Assembly: GCF_019797765.1 (NCBI RefSeq)
Contig: NZ_CP081862.1
Coordinates: 2,604,001 to 2,668,000 of the forward strand
Origin: Cellulomonas sp. C5510
Lineage (GTDB): Bacteria; Actinomycetota; Actinomycetes; Actinomycetales; Cellulomonadaceae
Direction of reading: 5' to 3'
DNA: 64,000 nt
The notes beneath the pieces are model-generated. The model saw nothing but the letters and a program-made list of their open reading frames with translations. It made no database searches and had not been told where the DNA came from. Shown here piece by piece: positions 28,562-37,001 of the stretch; position 1 is the stretch's first letter, and each line of letters starts with the position of its first letter. The translations under genes and the position numbers were made by a program.

Positions 28562-28809
28562 GCGTCGATTGTCCCCCAGCTCCCGCGCCGCACGCGCGGG
28601 GCGGACGCGGCGAGCAGGTGCGCGGAGCCGTACGCACGCGCACGACAGGCGGGTCGGCCGTGCAAGCGCAGAGGGCGGGTCCGTCGGACGTGCGCGCGGC
28701 CGAGCGGGGCGCGAGCCGAGCCCGCGCAGGCCGGGCACCGGGGCGTGGGCGGGGCCGCCGCCGGGCGCATGCCGGGTGCGCGCCGGGCGGACCCGGCAGA
28801 ATCGCCTCC

Positions 28810-30078
28810 GTGCCGACCCCCACCGCGCTGCGCACCCGTCGTCTGATCGCCGCGATCCTGCTGCCGCTCGTGCTCGCCGCGGCTGTCGGCGTGGCGCTGA
28901 CCTGGCCGCACGGCGAGATCGACAGCGGCCGCACGATCAGTGCCGTCGACATCGACTACCCCACCGCCACCGTCACGGGCACGTCCGCCGAGCAGTGCGA
29001 AGGCACCGTCGAGGACCGGCAGCCGGACGGCACGATCCCGGCCGAGGTCCCGTGTCTGCGGGTGTCCGCGACGGTCACCAGCGGCCCCGAGCGTGGGCGG
29101 GACGTCGAGGTGTGGGCCACCGCGTCGACCACCGCCGCGGACGTCCCCGCGGGGACACGCATCCTCGTCGAGCACTACCCCGCGTCGGGCTCCGACCCCG
29201 AGGTCTGGGCGTGGCACGACTTCGACCGCACCCTGCCGCTCGTGACGATCGCGCTGGTGTTCGCCCTGGCGATCATCCTCGTCGCGCGCAGCCGCGGGCT
29301 CCGGGCGCTGATCGGGCTGCTGATCGCGTTCGCGGTCATCGGCGTGTACGTGCTGCCCGCGCTGGTCCGCGGTGAGAACCCCGTGGTGGTGGCGCTGAGC
29401 GCGTCGACGCTCATCATGGTCGTCGTCCTGTACCTCGCCCACGGATTGTCGCTCCGCACCTCGGCAGCACTGCTCGGCACGCTCGCGGGGCTCGCGGTCA
29501 CGACCGCCCTCGGAGTCGTCGGGGCGCAGTGGGCGCGGCTGTCGGGTGTCAGCACCGAGGACTCCTACCGGCTCGCGCAGCTGCTCGGTGAGAGCGGCGC
29601 GACGTCCCTGCGCGGGCTGTTCCTGTGCGGGCTCGTGCTGGCCGGTCTGGGCGTGCTCAACGACGTCACCATCACGCAGGCGTCGGCCGTCTGGGAGCTG
29701 CGCGCCGCGTCCCCCGCGGCCACCCGGTCGGAGCTGTTCCGCGGCGGGATGCGGATCGGCCGGGACCACATCGCGTCCACCGTCTACACGATCGCGTTCG
29801 CGTACACCGGCGCGGCGCTGCCCGTGCTGCTGCTGCTCGAGCTCTACCAGCTGCCGCTCGGGCCGACGCTGACCAGCGGGGAGTTCGCCGAGGAGATCGT
29901 CCGCACGATGGTCGGCTCGATCGGCCTCGTGCTCGCGATCCCGCTCACGACCGCCATCGCGGCGCTGGTGGTCACGCGGTCCGGCGCGGCGCCGGCCCGG
30001 CACGCGGCACCCGACGGGCACGCGCACGCCCACGTCCACACGGTCGCCGAGGTCGACACCCCGGGCCGTACGGGCTGA
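28810..30078 (+). CDS. YibE/F-like integral membrane protein, paralogue 1
   Basis: Protein of 422 residues. An N-terminal helix (near 15-32) is followed by a soluble exported domain of about 100 residues with a Cys pair, then about eight helices of the YibE/F family. The hallmark GLGVLNDVTITQASAVWEL lies near residue 280, with GGMRIGRDHIASTVYTIAFAY and EEIVRTMVGSIGLVLAIPLT after it. The tail is His-rich (HAAPDGHAHAHVHTV), suggesting metal contact. The family's biochemical role is not established. GTG 28810 has a weak ribosome site. It is convergent with a close paralogue at 30192-31481. Confidence 0.85.
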   Translation: MPTPTALRTRRLIAAILLPLVLAAAVGVALTWPHGEIDSGRTISAVDIDYPTATVTGTSAEQCEGTVEDRQPDGTIPAEVPCLRVSATVTSGPERGRDVEVWATASTTAADVPAGTRILVEHYPASGSDPEVWAWHDFDRTLPLVTIALVFALAIILVARSRGLRALIGLLIAFAVIGVYVLPALVRGENPVVVALSASTLIMVVVLYLAHGLSLRTSAALLGTLAGLAVTTALGVVGAQWARLSGVSTEDSYRLAQLLGESGATSLRGLFLCGLVLAGLGVLNDVTITQASAVWELRAASPAATRSELFRGGMRIGRDHIASTVYTIAFAYTGAALPVLLLLELYQLPLGPTLTSGEFAEEIVRTMVGSIGLVLAIPLTTAIAALVVTRSGAAPARHAAPDGHAHAHVHTVAEVDTPGRTG

Positions 30079-30191
30079 CCGCGCCCGCGCCGGACCGAGC
30101 CTGCCCGAGCCCGTCGGCGTCGCAGCAGATGCGGGGTTCTGGCCGTGCAAGCCCACACCTGCTGCACCCTCGTGCGGGGACGCGGGCCCGG

Positions 30192-31481
30192 TCAGGGCAG
30201 AGCGGGGCCGGTCCCCTCGCGCGCGGGTGAGGCGGGTCGGGTCGGGTCCGGCACGGTCGGATCCGGCACGGTCGGGTCCGGCACCGTCGACTCCGGCACG
30301 GTCGGGTCCGGCACCGTCGAGGTCGGCGCGGTCGGGTCCGGCACCGCGGGGCCCGGGACCAGCGCCGTGGCCACGGCCGTCGTCAGCGGGATCGCGAGCA
30401 CCAGCCCGATCGAGCCGACCATCGTCCGGACGACCTCCTCCGCGATCTCGCCGGACGTCAGCGAGTCGAGCAGCGTCCGGTCCGACATCGCGACCAGCAG
30501 CACGAGCGGCAGCGCCGCCCCGAGGTACGCGAACGCCACCGTGTAGACCGTGGACGCGATGTGGTCGCGGCCGATCCGCATCCCGCCGGCGAACAGCTCG
30601 CGCCGGGACGCCGTGGGCGACACCGCGCGCAGCTCCCAGACCGCCGACGCCTGCGTGATGGTGACGTCGTTGAGCACGCCGAGCCCGGCCAGCACCATGC
30701 CGCACAGCAGGATGCCGCGCAGGCTCGCGTCGGGGGCGAGCGACAGCAGGTCGAGCGCGTGCTCGCCGCTCAGCCCGGTGAGGTGGGTCGCCCCGGTGGC
30801 CCACGCCGCGAGCAGGCCGGTCGCGAGCAGTCCGCCGAGCGTGCCCAGCAGCGCGACCGAGGTGCGCACGGACACCCCGTGGGCGAGGTACAGCAGCACG
30901 TACAGCAGCGCCGCGGCGGTGACGAGCGCGACCGGCAGCGCCGGCTTCCCGACCAGCAGCGCGGGGACGGTGAACCCGAGCACGCCGGCGACCGACACGG
31001 CCAGCCCGAGCAGCGCGCCGACGCCGCGCAGCCGGGCGACCGCGAGCACGAGGACGACGAGCACCGCCGCGAGCAGGGCCATCGGCGGGCCCCGTACGAG
31101 GTCGACGAAGACGTAGGGCGCCGCGCCGGTCGCCTGCGGCAGCGCGAGCACGCGGATGCGGTCGCCCGCGCTCACGACGTCGAGGTACTCGGGCGCGACC
31201 TGGACCGTGACGGTCTCCCCCGCCGCGGTCTCGGCGAGCAGCGCCGGCCCGGTCTGCGCGTCCGCGAGCAGGTCGGTGTCCGTGACCGTCACGACCTGGT
31301 ACGACGAGCCCTCCGGCGTGGTGTCGAGCACGGGGGTCGCGGTGCGCGGCCACAGCCACGCCAGCCCGGCGAGCGTCGCGGCCGCGGCGACCGCCAGCAG
31401 CACGACGACCACCACACGGGCCCGCCGCCCGACCCGGAGGTCGGGGACGTCACCGCCCGCGTGGTGGCCGTGGGTGTGCAC
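30192..31481 (-). CDS. YibE/F-like integral membrane protein, paralogue 2
   Basis: Protein of 429 residues with a His-rich N-terminus (MHTHGHHAGG), one helix, a soluble domain of about 80 residues, and the same multi-helix YibE/F core as paralogue 1 (GLGVLNDVTITQASAVWEL and GGMRIGRDHIASTVYT are identical). The C-terminus is a pentapeptide repeat of the type TVPDP encoded by a 15-bp minisatellite. The GTG at 31481 lies 9 bases after the glyS stop, so the two are probably cotranscribed. Role unknown. Paralogue 1 has its His cluster at the other terminus. Confidence 0.87.
   Translation of the reverse strand: MHTHGHHAGGDVPDLRVGRRARVVVVVLLAVAAAATLAGLAWLWPRTATPVLDTTPEGSSYQVVTVTDTDLLADAQTGPALLAETAAGETVTVQVAPEYLDVVSAGDRIRVLALPQATGAAPYVFVDLVRGPPMALLAAVLVVLVLAVARLRGVGALLGLAVSVAGVLGFTVPALLVGKPALPVALVTAAALLYVLLYLAHGVSVRTSVALLGTLGGLLATGLLAAWATGATHLTGLSGEHALDLLSLAPDASLRGILLCGMVLAGLGVLNDVTITQASAVWELRAVSPTASRRELFAGGMRIGRDHIASTVYTVAFAYLGAALPLVLLVAMSDRTLLDSLTSGEIAEEVVRTMVGSIGLVLAIPLTTAVATALVPGPAVPDPTAPTSTVPDPTVPESTVPDPTVPDPTVPDPTRPASPAREGTGPALP
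30241..30345. repeat. 15-bp in-frame minisatellite in the 3' end of YibE/F paralogue 2
   Basis: Seven consecutive 15-base units of the type GTCGGGTCCGGCACG with few substitutions. Read on the minus strand they give repeated Thr-Val-Pro-Asp-Pro. Because the unit is a multiple of three, copy-number change would lengthen or shorten the tail without breaking the frame. Confidence 0.92.
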
Positions 31482-31490
31482 GCGCGGGGC

Positions 31491-32876
31491 TCAGGCCCCG
31501 ACGAGCCGCTGCGCGAGGTAGCCGGTCACCTGGTCCAGCGCGACCCGCTCCTGCGTCATGTCGTCGCGGTGCCGGATCGTGACGGCCTGGTCCTCGAGCG
31601 TGTCGAAGTCCACCGTGATGCAGAACGGGGTGCCGATCTCGTCCTGGCGGCGGTACCGGCGGCCGATGGCGCCGGCGTCGTCGAAGTCGACGTTCCACGA
31701 CCGGCGCAGCTCGGCGGCGAGGTCGCGGGCCTTCGGCGACAGGGCCTCGTTGCGGGAGAGCGGCAGCACCGCGGCCTTCACGGGGGCGAGGCGCGGGTCG
31801 AGGCGCAGCACGGTGCGCTTGTCGACGCCGCCCTTCGCATTCGGCGCCTCGTCCTCGTGGTACGACTCGACGAGGAACGCCATGAGCGACCGGGTCAGGC
31901 CCGCGGCCGGCTCGATGACGTACGGCACCCAGCGCTCGTCCTTCGTCTGGTCGAAGTACGACAGGTCCTGGCCGGAGTGCTTCGAGTGCGTCGACAGATC
32001 GAAGTCGGTGCGGTTCGCGATGCCCTCGAGCTCGCCCCACTCCGAGCCGCTGAAGCCGAAGCGGTACTCGATGTCGACGGTGCGCTTGGAGTAGTGCGAG
32101 AGCTTCTCGGCCGGGTGCTCGTAGTGCCGCAGGTTCTCGCGCGAGATCCCCAGGTCCACGTACCAGTCGGTGCGCTGGTCGATCCAGTACTGGTGCCAGG
32201 TCTCGTCCGTGCCGGGCTCGACGAAGAACTCCATCTCCATCTGCTCGAACTCGCGCGTGCGGAAGATGAAGTTGCCGGGGGTGATCTCGTTGCGGAACGA
32301 CTTGCCGATCTGGCCGATGCCGAACGGCGGCTTCTTGCGGGCCGTGGTCAGCACGTTGGCGAAGTTCACGAAGATGCCCTGGGCGGTCTCGGGCCGCAGG
32401 TAGTGCAGGCCGGACTCGTCCTCGACGGGGCCGAGGTAGGTCTTGAGCATCATGTTGAAGTCGCGCGGCTCGGTCCACTGGCCGCGGGTGCCGCAGTTCG
32501 GGCAGGCGATCTCGGCGAGGCCGCCCTCGGGCGCGCGGCCCTTCTTCTCCTCGAACTCCTCGATCATCTGGTCCTCGCGGAACCGCTTGTGGCACGAGAG
32601 GCACTCGGTGAGCGGGTCGGTGAAGACGCCGACGTGGCCGGAGGCGACCCACACCTGGCGCGGCAGGATGACGGCGGAGTCGAGGCCCACGACGTCGTCG
32701 CGGCCCTGCACGACCGTGCGCCACCACTGCTTCTTGATGTTCTCCTTGAGCTCGACGCCGAGCGGCCCGTAGTCCCACGCGGAGCGGGAGCCGCCGTAGA
32801 TCTCCCCGCTCTGGAAGACGAAGCCGCGCCGCTTGGCGAGGGAGACGACGGAGTCGAGACGGGAGGGTGCTGCCAC
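31491..32876 (-). CDS. glyS: GlyS, glycyl-tRNA synthetase (homodimeric type)
   Basis: Protein of 461 residues, the single-chain class II enzyme. It begins [21 protein letters not shown] zinc-binding insert has CLSCHK and CPNCGT near 90-135. Motif 2 is [20 protein letters not shown] and motif 3 lies around [14 protein letters not shown]. It charges tRNA-Gly. The GTG at 32876 has AGGAGC about 8 bases upstream. It diverges from the zinc transporter operon through a 137-base gap that also carries the candidate Zur boxes. YibE/F paralogue 2 follows at once. No T-box is present upstream. Confidence 0.97.
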   Translation of the reverse strand: MAAPSRLDSVVSLAKRRGFVFQSGEIYGGSRSAWDYGPLGVELKENIKKQWWRTVVQGRDDVVGLDSAVILPRQVWVASGHVGVFTDPLTECLSCHKRFREDQMIEEFEEKKGRAPEGGLAEIACPNCGTRGQWTEPRDFNMMLKTYLGPVEDESGLHYLRPETAQGIFVNFANVLTTARKKPPFGIGQIGKSFRNEITPGNFIFRTREFEQMEMEFFVEPGTDETWHQYWIDQRTDWYVDLGISRENLRHYEHPAEKLSHYSKRTVDIEYRFGFSGSEWGELEGIANRTDFDLSTHSKHSGQDLSYFDQTKDERWVPYVIEPAAGLTRSLMAFLVESYHEDEAPNAKGGVDKRTVLRLDPRLAPVKAAVLPLSRNEALSPKARDLAAELRRSWNVDFDDAGAIGRRYRRQDEIGTPFCITVDFDTLEDQAVTIRHRDDMTQERVALDQVTGYLAQRLVGA

Positions 32877-32977
32877 GGTGAGTGCTCCTGGTGCCGGGGG
32901 TCGCCGCGCCTGGGTGACGCGGGAGGGTGATCGCGAGCAAGGCTACCGGGCGGCACCCGCACCCGGGGCGTCGTGTT

Positions 32978-33006
32978 TTGACACTCGTTCTCAACACAGC
33001 GAGAAT
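32978..33006 (+). promoter_or_regulatory. znuA promoter giving a probable leaderless transcript
   Basis: A perfect -35 TTGACA (32978-32983), a 17-base spacer and GAGAAT (33001-33006). Transcription should begin about 7 bases on, at or next to the ATG at 33014, and no Shine-Dalgarno precedes that ATG. The upstream ATG at 33005 lies inside the -10 element, so it cannot be the start of such a transcript. Confidence 0.7.
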
Positions 33007-33014
33007 GGCTCTCA
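32979..33014 (+). promoter_or_regulatory. Two candidate Zur boxes upstream of znuA
   Basis: TGACACTCGTTCTCA (32979-32993) and CGAGAATGGCTCTCA (33000-33014) both fit the 7-1-7 Zur consensus TGAnAATnATTnTCA loosely at the outer bases. Their centres are 21 bp apart, two helical turns. The first overlaps the -35 and spacer, the second the -10 and start point. Together with a zinc transporter downstream this strongly suggests zinc-dependent repression. Confidence 0.65.
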
Positions 33015-33985
33015 TGTCCACTCGTCGCCGCGCCCTCTCGGCCCTCGTCCCCGCCGCCGCAGCGGCGCTCGTGCTGTCCGCCTGCTCGTCGGGCGGCGGC
33101 GACGGCTCCGGCGGGTCGGGCGGCGACGACGGCGTCCAGGTGCTCGCGTCCTTCTACCCGCTGCAGTACGTCGCCGAGCAGGTGGGCGGCGAGCTGGTGT
33201 CCGTCGACTCGCTGACCCCGCCCGGGGCGGAGCCGCACGACCTCGAGCTCTCCCCCGCGCAGGTCGACCAGGTCGGGCGCGCGGACCTCGTGGTGTACCT
33301 CTCGCAGTTCCAGGCCGCCGTCGACGAGGCCGTCGAGGCGAACCCGCCGGGTCACGTCGTCGACGCCGCGCAGGACACCGAGCTGCACGCCGCCGAGCAC
33401 GACGAGGACGGCGAGGAGCACGCGGACGACGAGCACGGCGACGAGCACGGCGAGGAGCACGACCACGGCTCCCTCGACCCGCACTTCTGGCTGGACCCCA
33501 GCCGGCTGCCCGCCGTGGCCGACGACGTCGCCGCGCAGCTCGGCGAGCTCGACCCCGACCACGCGGACGAGTTCGAGGCGAACGCCCGCACGTTCGCGCA
33601 GGCCATGACCGACCTGGACGACGAGTACGCCGCCGGGCTCGCCACCTGCGAGAGCCGCACCATCGTCACCACGCACGAGGCGTTCTCGTACCTCGCGGAC
33701 CGCTACGACCTCGAGCAGGTCGGCATCTCCGGCGTCGACCCCGAGGGCGAGCCGTCGCCGGCGCGCCTGGCCGAGGTGGGCGACGTGGTGCGCGCCGAGG
33801 GCGTGACGACGATCTTCTTCGAGACCCTCGCGAGCCCGAAGGTCGCCGAGACGCTCGCCGACGAGCTGGGCGTCGAGACCGCCGTGCTGGACCCGCTCGA
33901 GGGCCTCACGGACGACACGCAGGACTACGTCTCCGTCGCCAAGACCAACCTGGAGACGCTGCGTACGGCACTCTCGTGCGCATGA
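33014..33985 (+). CDS. znuA: ZnuA-type zinc-binding lipoprotein
   Basis: Protein of 323 residues with a lipobox LSAC (Cys24). It is a cluster 9 metal-binding protein: VLASFYPLQYVAEQVGG, the His ligand at PPGAEPHDLELSP (His75), a charged His/Asp/Glu-rich loop from about 125 to 152, and the second ligand in DPHFWLDPS (His157). The His-rich loop marks zinc rather than manganese. It captures zinc outside the membrane for ZnuCB. I place the start at ATG 33014 because the promoter implies a leaderless message. The stop overlaps the ATPase start (ATGA). Confidence 0.93.
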   Translation: MSTRRRALSALVPAAAAALVLSACSSGGGDGSGGSGGDDGVQVLASFYPLQYVAEQVGGELVSVDSLTPPGAEPHDLELSPAQVDQVGRADLVVYLSQFQAAVDEAVEANPPGHVVDAAQDTELHAAEHDEDGEEHADDEHGDEHGEEHDHGSLDPHFWLDPSRLPAVADDVAAQLGELDPDHADEFEANARTFAQAMTDLDDEYAAGLATCESRTIVTTHEAFSYLADRYDLEQVGISGVDPEGEPSPARLAEVGDVVRAEGVTTIFFETLASPKVAETLADELGVETAVLDPLEGLTDDTQDYVSVAKTNLETLRTALSCA

Positions 33986-34857
33986 CCGACGCACCGGACC
34001 GTCCCGCCGGCCCCCCGGCGACCCCGGCCGACCCGGCAGCGCGGACCGGCGGCGCGCCCGCACCGACCGGCGCCGTGCCCGCCGTGCCCGCCGTCTCCGC
34101 CAGCGGGGTCGACGTGGTCCTCGGGGGCCAGCCGATCCTGTCCGGCGTGGGGCTGCGCGTCGAGCGCGGCGAGGTCGTCGCGCTGCTGGGCGCGAACGGC
34201 TCCGGCAAGTCCACGCTGGTCCGGGCGCTGCTCGGCATCGTCCCGCGCACCGCCGGCGAGGTCCACCTGCTCGGGGCACCGCTCGGTCCGGGCGTGCCGT
34301 GGGAGCGCGTCGGCTACGTGCCGCAGCGGCTGCCGGTCGGCGCAGGCGTCCCCGCGACCGCGCTCGAGGTCGCGATGTCCGGCCTCGTGCACGGGCGCCG
34401 GCTCCGCCCGCCCCACGACGCCCGTCGCCGTGCACTGGCCGCCCTGGACGAGGTCGGCATGGCGGCGCACGCGCGCCGGTCGGTGCTCCAGATGTCCGGC
34501 GGGCAGCAGCAGCGGGTGCTGATCGCGCGCGCCCTGGTGCGCGACCCCGAGCTGCTGGTGCTGGACGAGCCGACCTCCGGCATCGACCTGCCGACGCAGG
34601 AGACGTTCGTCGCCACGGTGCGCGAGCGGCAGCGCGCCGGCGGGACCGTCCTCGTCATCCTGCACGAGCTCGGGGCGTTCGCGGACCTGATCGACCGCGC
34701 CGTCGCCCTCCGCCACGGCAGGGTCGTCTACGACGGCCCCCCGCCGACCGCACGCGGCGAGCACGCCGGCGCCGGCCACCAGCACACCCACCCGCACGCC
34801 GACCCGCCGCCGCCCGAGGCCGGGTCGACCGGGCTGTCGATGGAGGTCCTCCCGTGA
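33982..34857 (+). CDS. znuC: ZnuC-type zinc ABC transporter ATPase
   Basis: Protein of 291 residues. A Pro/Ala-rich N-terminal extension of about 45 residues precedes the ATPase domain: Walker A LLGANGSGKSTL, the Q loop at YVPQR, signature LQMSGGQQQRVLIARAL, Walker B LLVLDEPTSGID, and the switch His in VILHELG. The C-terminus is His-rich (HAGAGHQHTHPHAD), as often seen in zinc transporters. It couples ATP hydrolysis to import with ZnuA and ZnuB. Start and stop overlap both neighbours by 4 bases. Confidence 0.94.
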   Translation: MTDAPDRPAGPPATPADPAARTGGAPAPTGAVPAVPAVSASGVDVVLGGQPILSGVGLRVERGEVVALLGANGSGKSTLVRALLGIVPRTAGEVHLLGAPLGPGVPWERVGYVPQRLPVGAGVPATALEVAMSGLVHGRRLRPPHDARRRALAALDEVGMAAHARRSVLQMSGGQQQRVLIARALVRDPELLVLDEPTSGIDLPTQETFVATVRERQRAGGTVLVILHELGAFADLIDRAVALRHGRVVYDGPPPTARGEHAGAGHQHTHPHADPPPPEAGSTGLSMEVLP

Positions 34858-35789
34858 CCTGGTTCGAGACCCTCGGGTCGATGCTGTCGTCCCCGCTCAT
34901 GCAGCGCGCCCTGCTCGCGGCGGTCCTGGTCGGGGCCGCCGCTCCGGTCGTGGGGACGTTCCTGGTGCAACGGCGCCTTGCGCTGATGGGCGACGGCATC
35001 GGGCACGTCGCCCTGACCGGTGTCGCGCTGGGCTGGCTCGTCGGCACCTGGGCGGGGCTGGTGCCGCAGGACACGCTGGCCGTCCCCGGCGCTGTCGTCG
35101 CGGCGATCATCGGCTCGGTCGTCATCGAGTGGGTGCGCGCCCGCGGCCGCACCTCAGGCGACCTGGCGCTCGCGCTCATGTTCTACGGCGGCATCGCCGG
35201 CGGCGTGCTGCTCATCAAGCTCGCCGGCGGCACCAACGCCAACCTGGTGTCCTACCTGTTCGGATCCATCTCGACCGTCTCGACCGGGGACCTCTGGTGG
35301 ACCGTGGGCCTGGCCGTCGGGGTGCTCGCGGTCGGCCTCGGACTGCGGCACGTGCTCTTCGCCGTCAGCCACGACGAGGAGTTCGCGCGCGGCTCCGGTC
35401 TGCCCGTGACCGCGCTCAACATGGTGGTCGCGACGATGTCCGCGCTCACCGTCACGATCGCGATGCGCGTCGTCGGGCTGCTGCTCGTGTCGGCGCTCAT
35501 GATCGTCCCCGTCGCCGTCGCGCAGCTCCTCGCCGGGTCGTTCGCCCGGACGATGACCGTGGCCAGCGGGATCGGGGTCGGCGTCAGCATCGTCGGGCTG
35601 TCCATCACGTACTGGGAGGACATCCCGCCGGGCGCAACGATCGTGCTCCTCGCCATCGGCCTGTACGCGCTGGTCGCGGTCACCCGCCCGCTGCTGCGCC
35701 CGCGGCAGTCCGATGCGCCGCACCACGACCCGCACCCCGAGCTGCCGGACGACGTCGAACTGCCTGTCGCCGGTGCGGAGCGCTGCTAG
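34854..35789 (+). CDS. znuB: ZnuB-type zinc ABC transporter permease
   Basis: Protein of 311 residues with about eight or nine predicted helices of the ABC-3 family (MQRALLAAVLVGAAAPVVGTF, RRLALMGDGIGHVALTGVAL, LLVSALMIVPVAVAQLLA). GTG 34854 overlaps the znuC stop (GTGA). The cytosolic C-terminus is His/Asp-rich (APHHDPHPELPDD). The last codons and the TAG stop are the first unit of the tandem repeat that continues downstream, so the exact C-terminus may vary between strains. Confidence 0.94.
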   Translation: MTWFETLGSMLSSPLMQRALLAAVLVGAAAPVVGTFLVQRRLALMGDGIGHVALTGVALGWLVGTWAGLVPQDTLAVPGAVVAAIIGSVVIEWVRARGRTSGDLALALMFYGGIAGGVLLIKLAGGTNANLVSYLFGSISTVSTGDLWWTVGLAVGVLAVGLGLRHVLFAVSHDEEFARGSGLPVTALNMVVATMSALTVTIAMRVVGLLLVSALMIVPVAVAQLLAGSFARTMTVASGIGVGVSIVGLSITYWEDIPPGATIVLLAIGLYALVAVTRPLLRPRQSDAPHHDPHPELPDDVELPVAGAERC

Positions 35790-35912
35790 GGCGGAGCGCT
35801 GCTAGGGCGGAGCGCTGCCAGCGGAGCGCTGCTAGGGCGGAGCGCTGCCAGCGGAGCGCTGCTGGGGCGGAGCGCTGCTAGGGCGGAGCGCTGCCGGCGG
35901 AGCGCTCGCCGG
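35775..35912. repeat. Tandem repeat starting in the znuB stop codon
   Basis: About nine copies of GCGGAGCGCTGC with 2- to 4-base variable ends, giving 14- to 16-base periods. The first copy supplies the final codons and TAG of znuB. Each copy contains the AGCGCT palindrome. The array fills the gap between convergent znuB and the antiterminator gene. Confidence 0.93.
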
Positions 35913-35934
35913 CGGAGCCCCACGAGGGGGGGCG

Positions 35935-36849
35935 CTACGCCCCGACGACCGCCTCGCCGGGTCCTCCGGCGGTCGCACCGTGCGCGTCGTCCGGGCGCGC
36001 GTCGTCCTGGGTACGGGAGTCCTGCGCGATGCGCGCGACGTGCAGCGCGAGGTACGAGACCTCGTCCTCGGTGAGTCCGGCCTGCAGGCGCAGCTCCACC
36101 AGCCGCGCGAGGCGGTCCGCGGTCTCGGACGCCTCCGGGTAGGTCCGGCGGATCGCGTCACCGACCTCCGAGTGGCGGCGGTCATCGAGCTGGCGACGCT
36201 GGTGGATCCGGACGAACAGGTAGCGCAGGTGCGTGACGAACCGGCCGACGCTCACGCTGCCGGGGACCAGGTCGACGCCGTACGCCCCGGCCACCACGTC
36301 GAGGAACTGCTGGATCAGCCCCGTCATCGTGTAGCTGTACGACAGGTCCCCGGTCGCGAACCCGGCGTTGACGAGGTGCAGCGCCAGGCCGACCGCCTCC
36401 GTCGGGGGCAGCGGCGTGGCGACCCGGGCGTTGACCGCCGCGAGCAGCGCGGTGGCCTGCTCGTGCTCCTCGGCGTAGAGGTTGGTCACCTCCGCCAGCA
36501 GCGGGTACTCGACCGCCTGTCCCTGCTCCGCTCGGCGCAGGGCGAAGCCGATGTGGTCCGCCATCGCGACGACCAGCGCCGGCTTCGCCGCGAGCCGGTC
36601 GAGGCCGACCTCGGCGAGCGCCTCCCCCACGAGCTGCACGTGCTCCGGCGGGATGCCGGCCAGCAACCCGGCCAGGTGGTCCGGGTCACGCCCGTCGTCC
36701 GGACGGAACACGCGCACCACCCGGTCCTCGGCGACCCGGTCCCCCGGCTTCGCCTGGAACCCCAGGCCGCGGCCCGTGAGGATCACCTCGGCGCCACGGT
36801 CGTCGCGCGCGAGCACCAGGTTGTTGTTGAACACGCGCAGGACGTCCAC
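35935..36849 (-). CDS. licT: BglG/LicT-family transcriptional antiterminator
   Basis: Protein of 304 residues. The N-terminal CAT RNA-binding domain (about 1-60) reads VLRVFNNNLVLARDDRGAEV. Two PRD domains follow with the expected histidines in ADHIGFALRR (PRD1), GLALHLVNAGF and YLALHVARIA (PRD2). It binds the RAT element upstream of the PTS gene and lets transcription pass the terminator when the permease is idle and the PRDs are correctly phosphorylated. GTG 36849. It lies downstream of the PTS gene it should control, after a long hairpin. The last 40 residues are a charged tail. Confidence 0.93.
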   Translation of the reverse strand: MDVLRVFNNNLVLARDDRGAEVILTGRGLGFQAKPGDRVAEDRVVRVFRPDDGRDPDHLAGLLAGIPPEHVQLVGEALAEVGLDRLAAKPALVVAMADHIGFALRRAEQGQAVEYPLLAEVTNLYAEEHEQATALLAAVNARVATPLPPTEAVGLALHLVNAGFATGDLSYSYTMTGLIQQFLDVVAGAYGVDLVPGSVSVGRFVTHLRYLFVRIHQRRQLDDRRHSEVGDAIRRTYPEASETADRLARLVELRLQAGLTEDEVSYLALHVARIAQDSRTQDDARPDDAHGATAGGPGEAVVGA

Positions 36850-36925
36850 GGCGTCGCTCCTGAGTCGAGGTCGGGCTGCTGGGGTGGGTGCTGCGGGGTG
36901 CGGCGGGAGCTGCGGACGGGCGGCC

Positions 36926-36983
36926 GCGGCGGACGGCGCCGCACCCCGGCCCGCGAGGGGCCGGACGCCGCGCCGTCCGCCGC
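36926..36983 (-). terminator. Long nested hairpin between the PTS gene and licT
   Basis: Outer arms of 14 bases (36926-36939 with 36970-36983) match perfectly, and the loop contains a second 7-base stem (36946-36952 with 36958-36964). It starts about 20 bases past the PTS stop. It may end most PTS transcripts and limit licT expression. Confidence 0.65.
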
Positions 36984-37001
36984 CGGGTGGTGCGGTCAGG
37001 A

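Noticed and set aside
32877..33013. T-box or other leader for glyS
   Set aside because: The glyS upstream gap is only 137 bases and lacks the T-box core; it is fully used by the divergent promoters and candidate Zur boxes.
35775..35912. Possible CRISPR array
   Set aside because: Units are contiguous 14-16 base repeats with 2-4 base variation, no spacers of uniform length and no cas genes.
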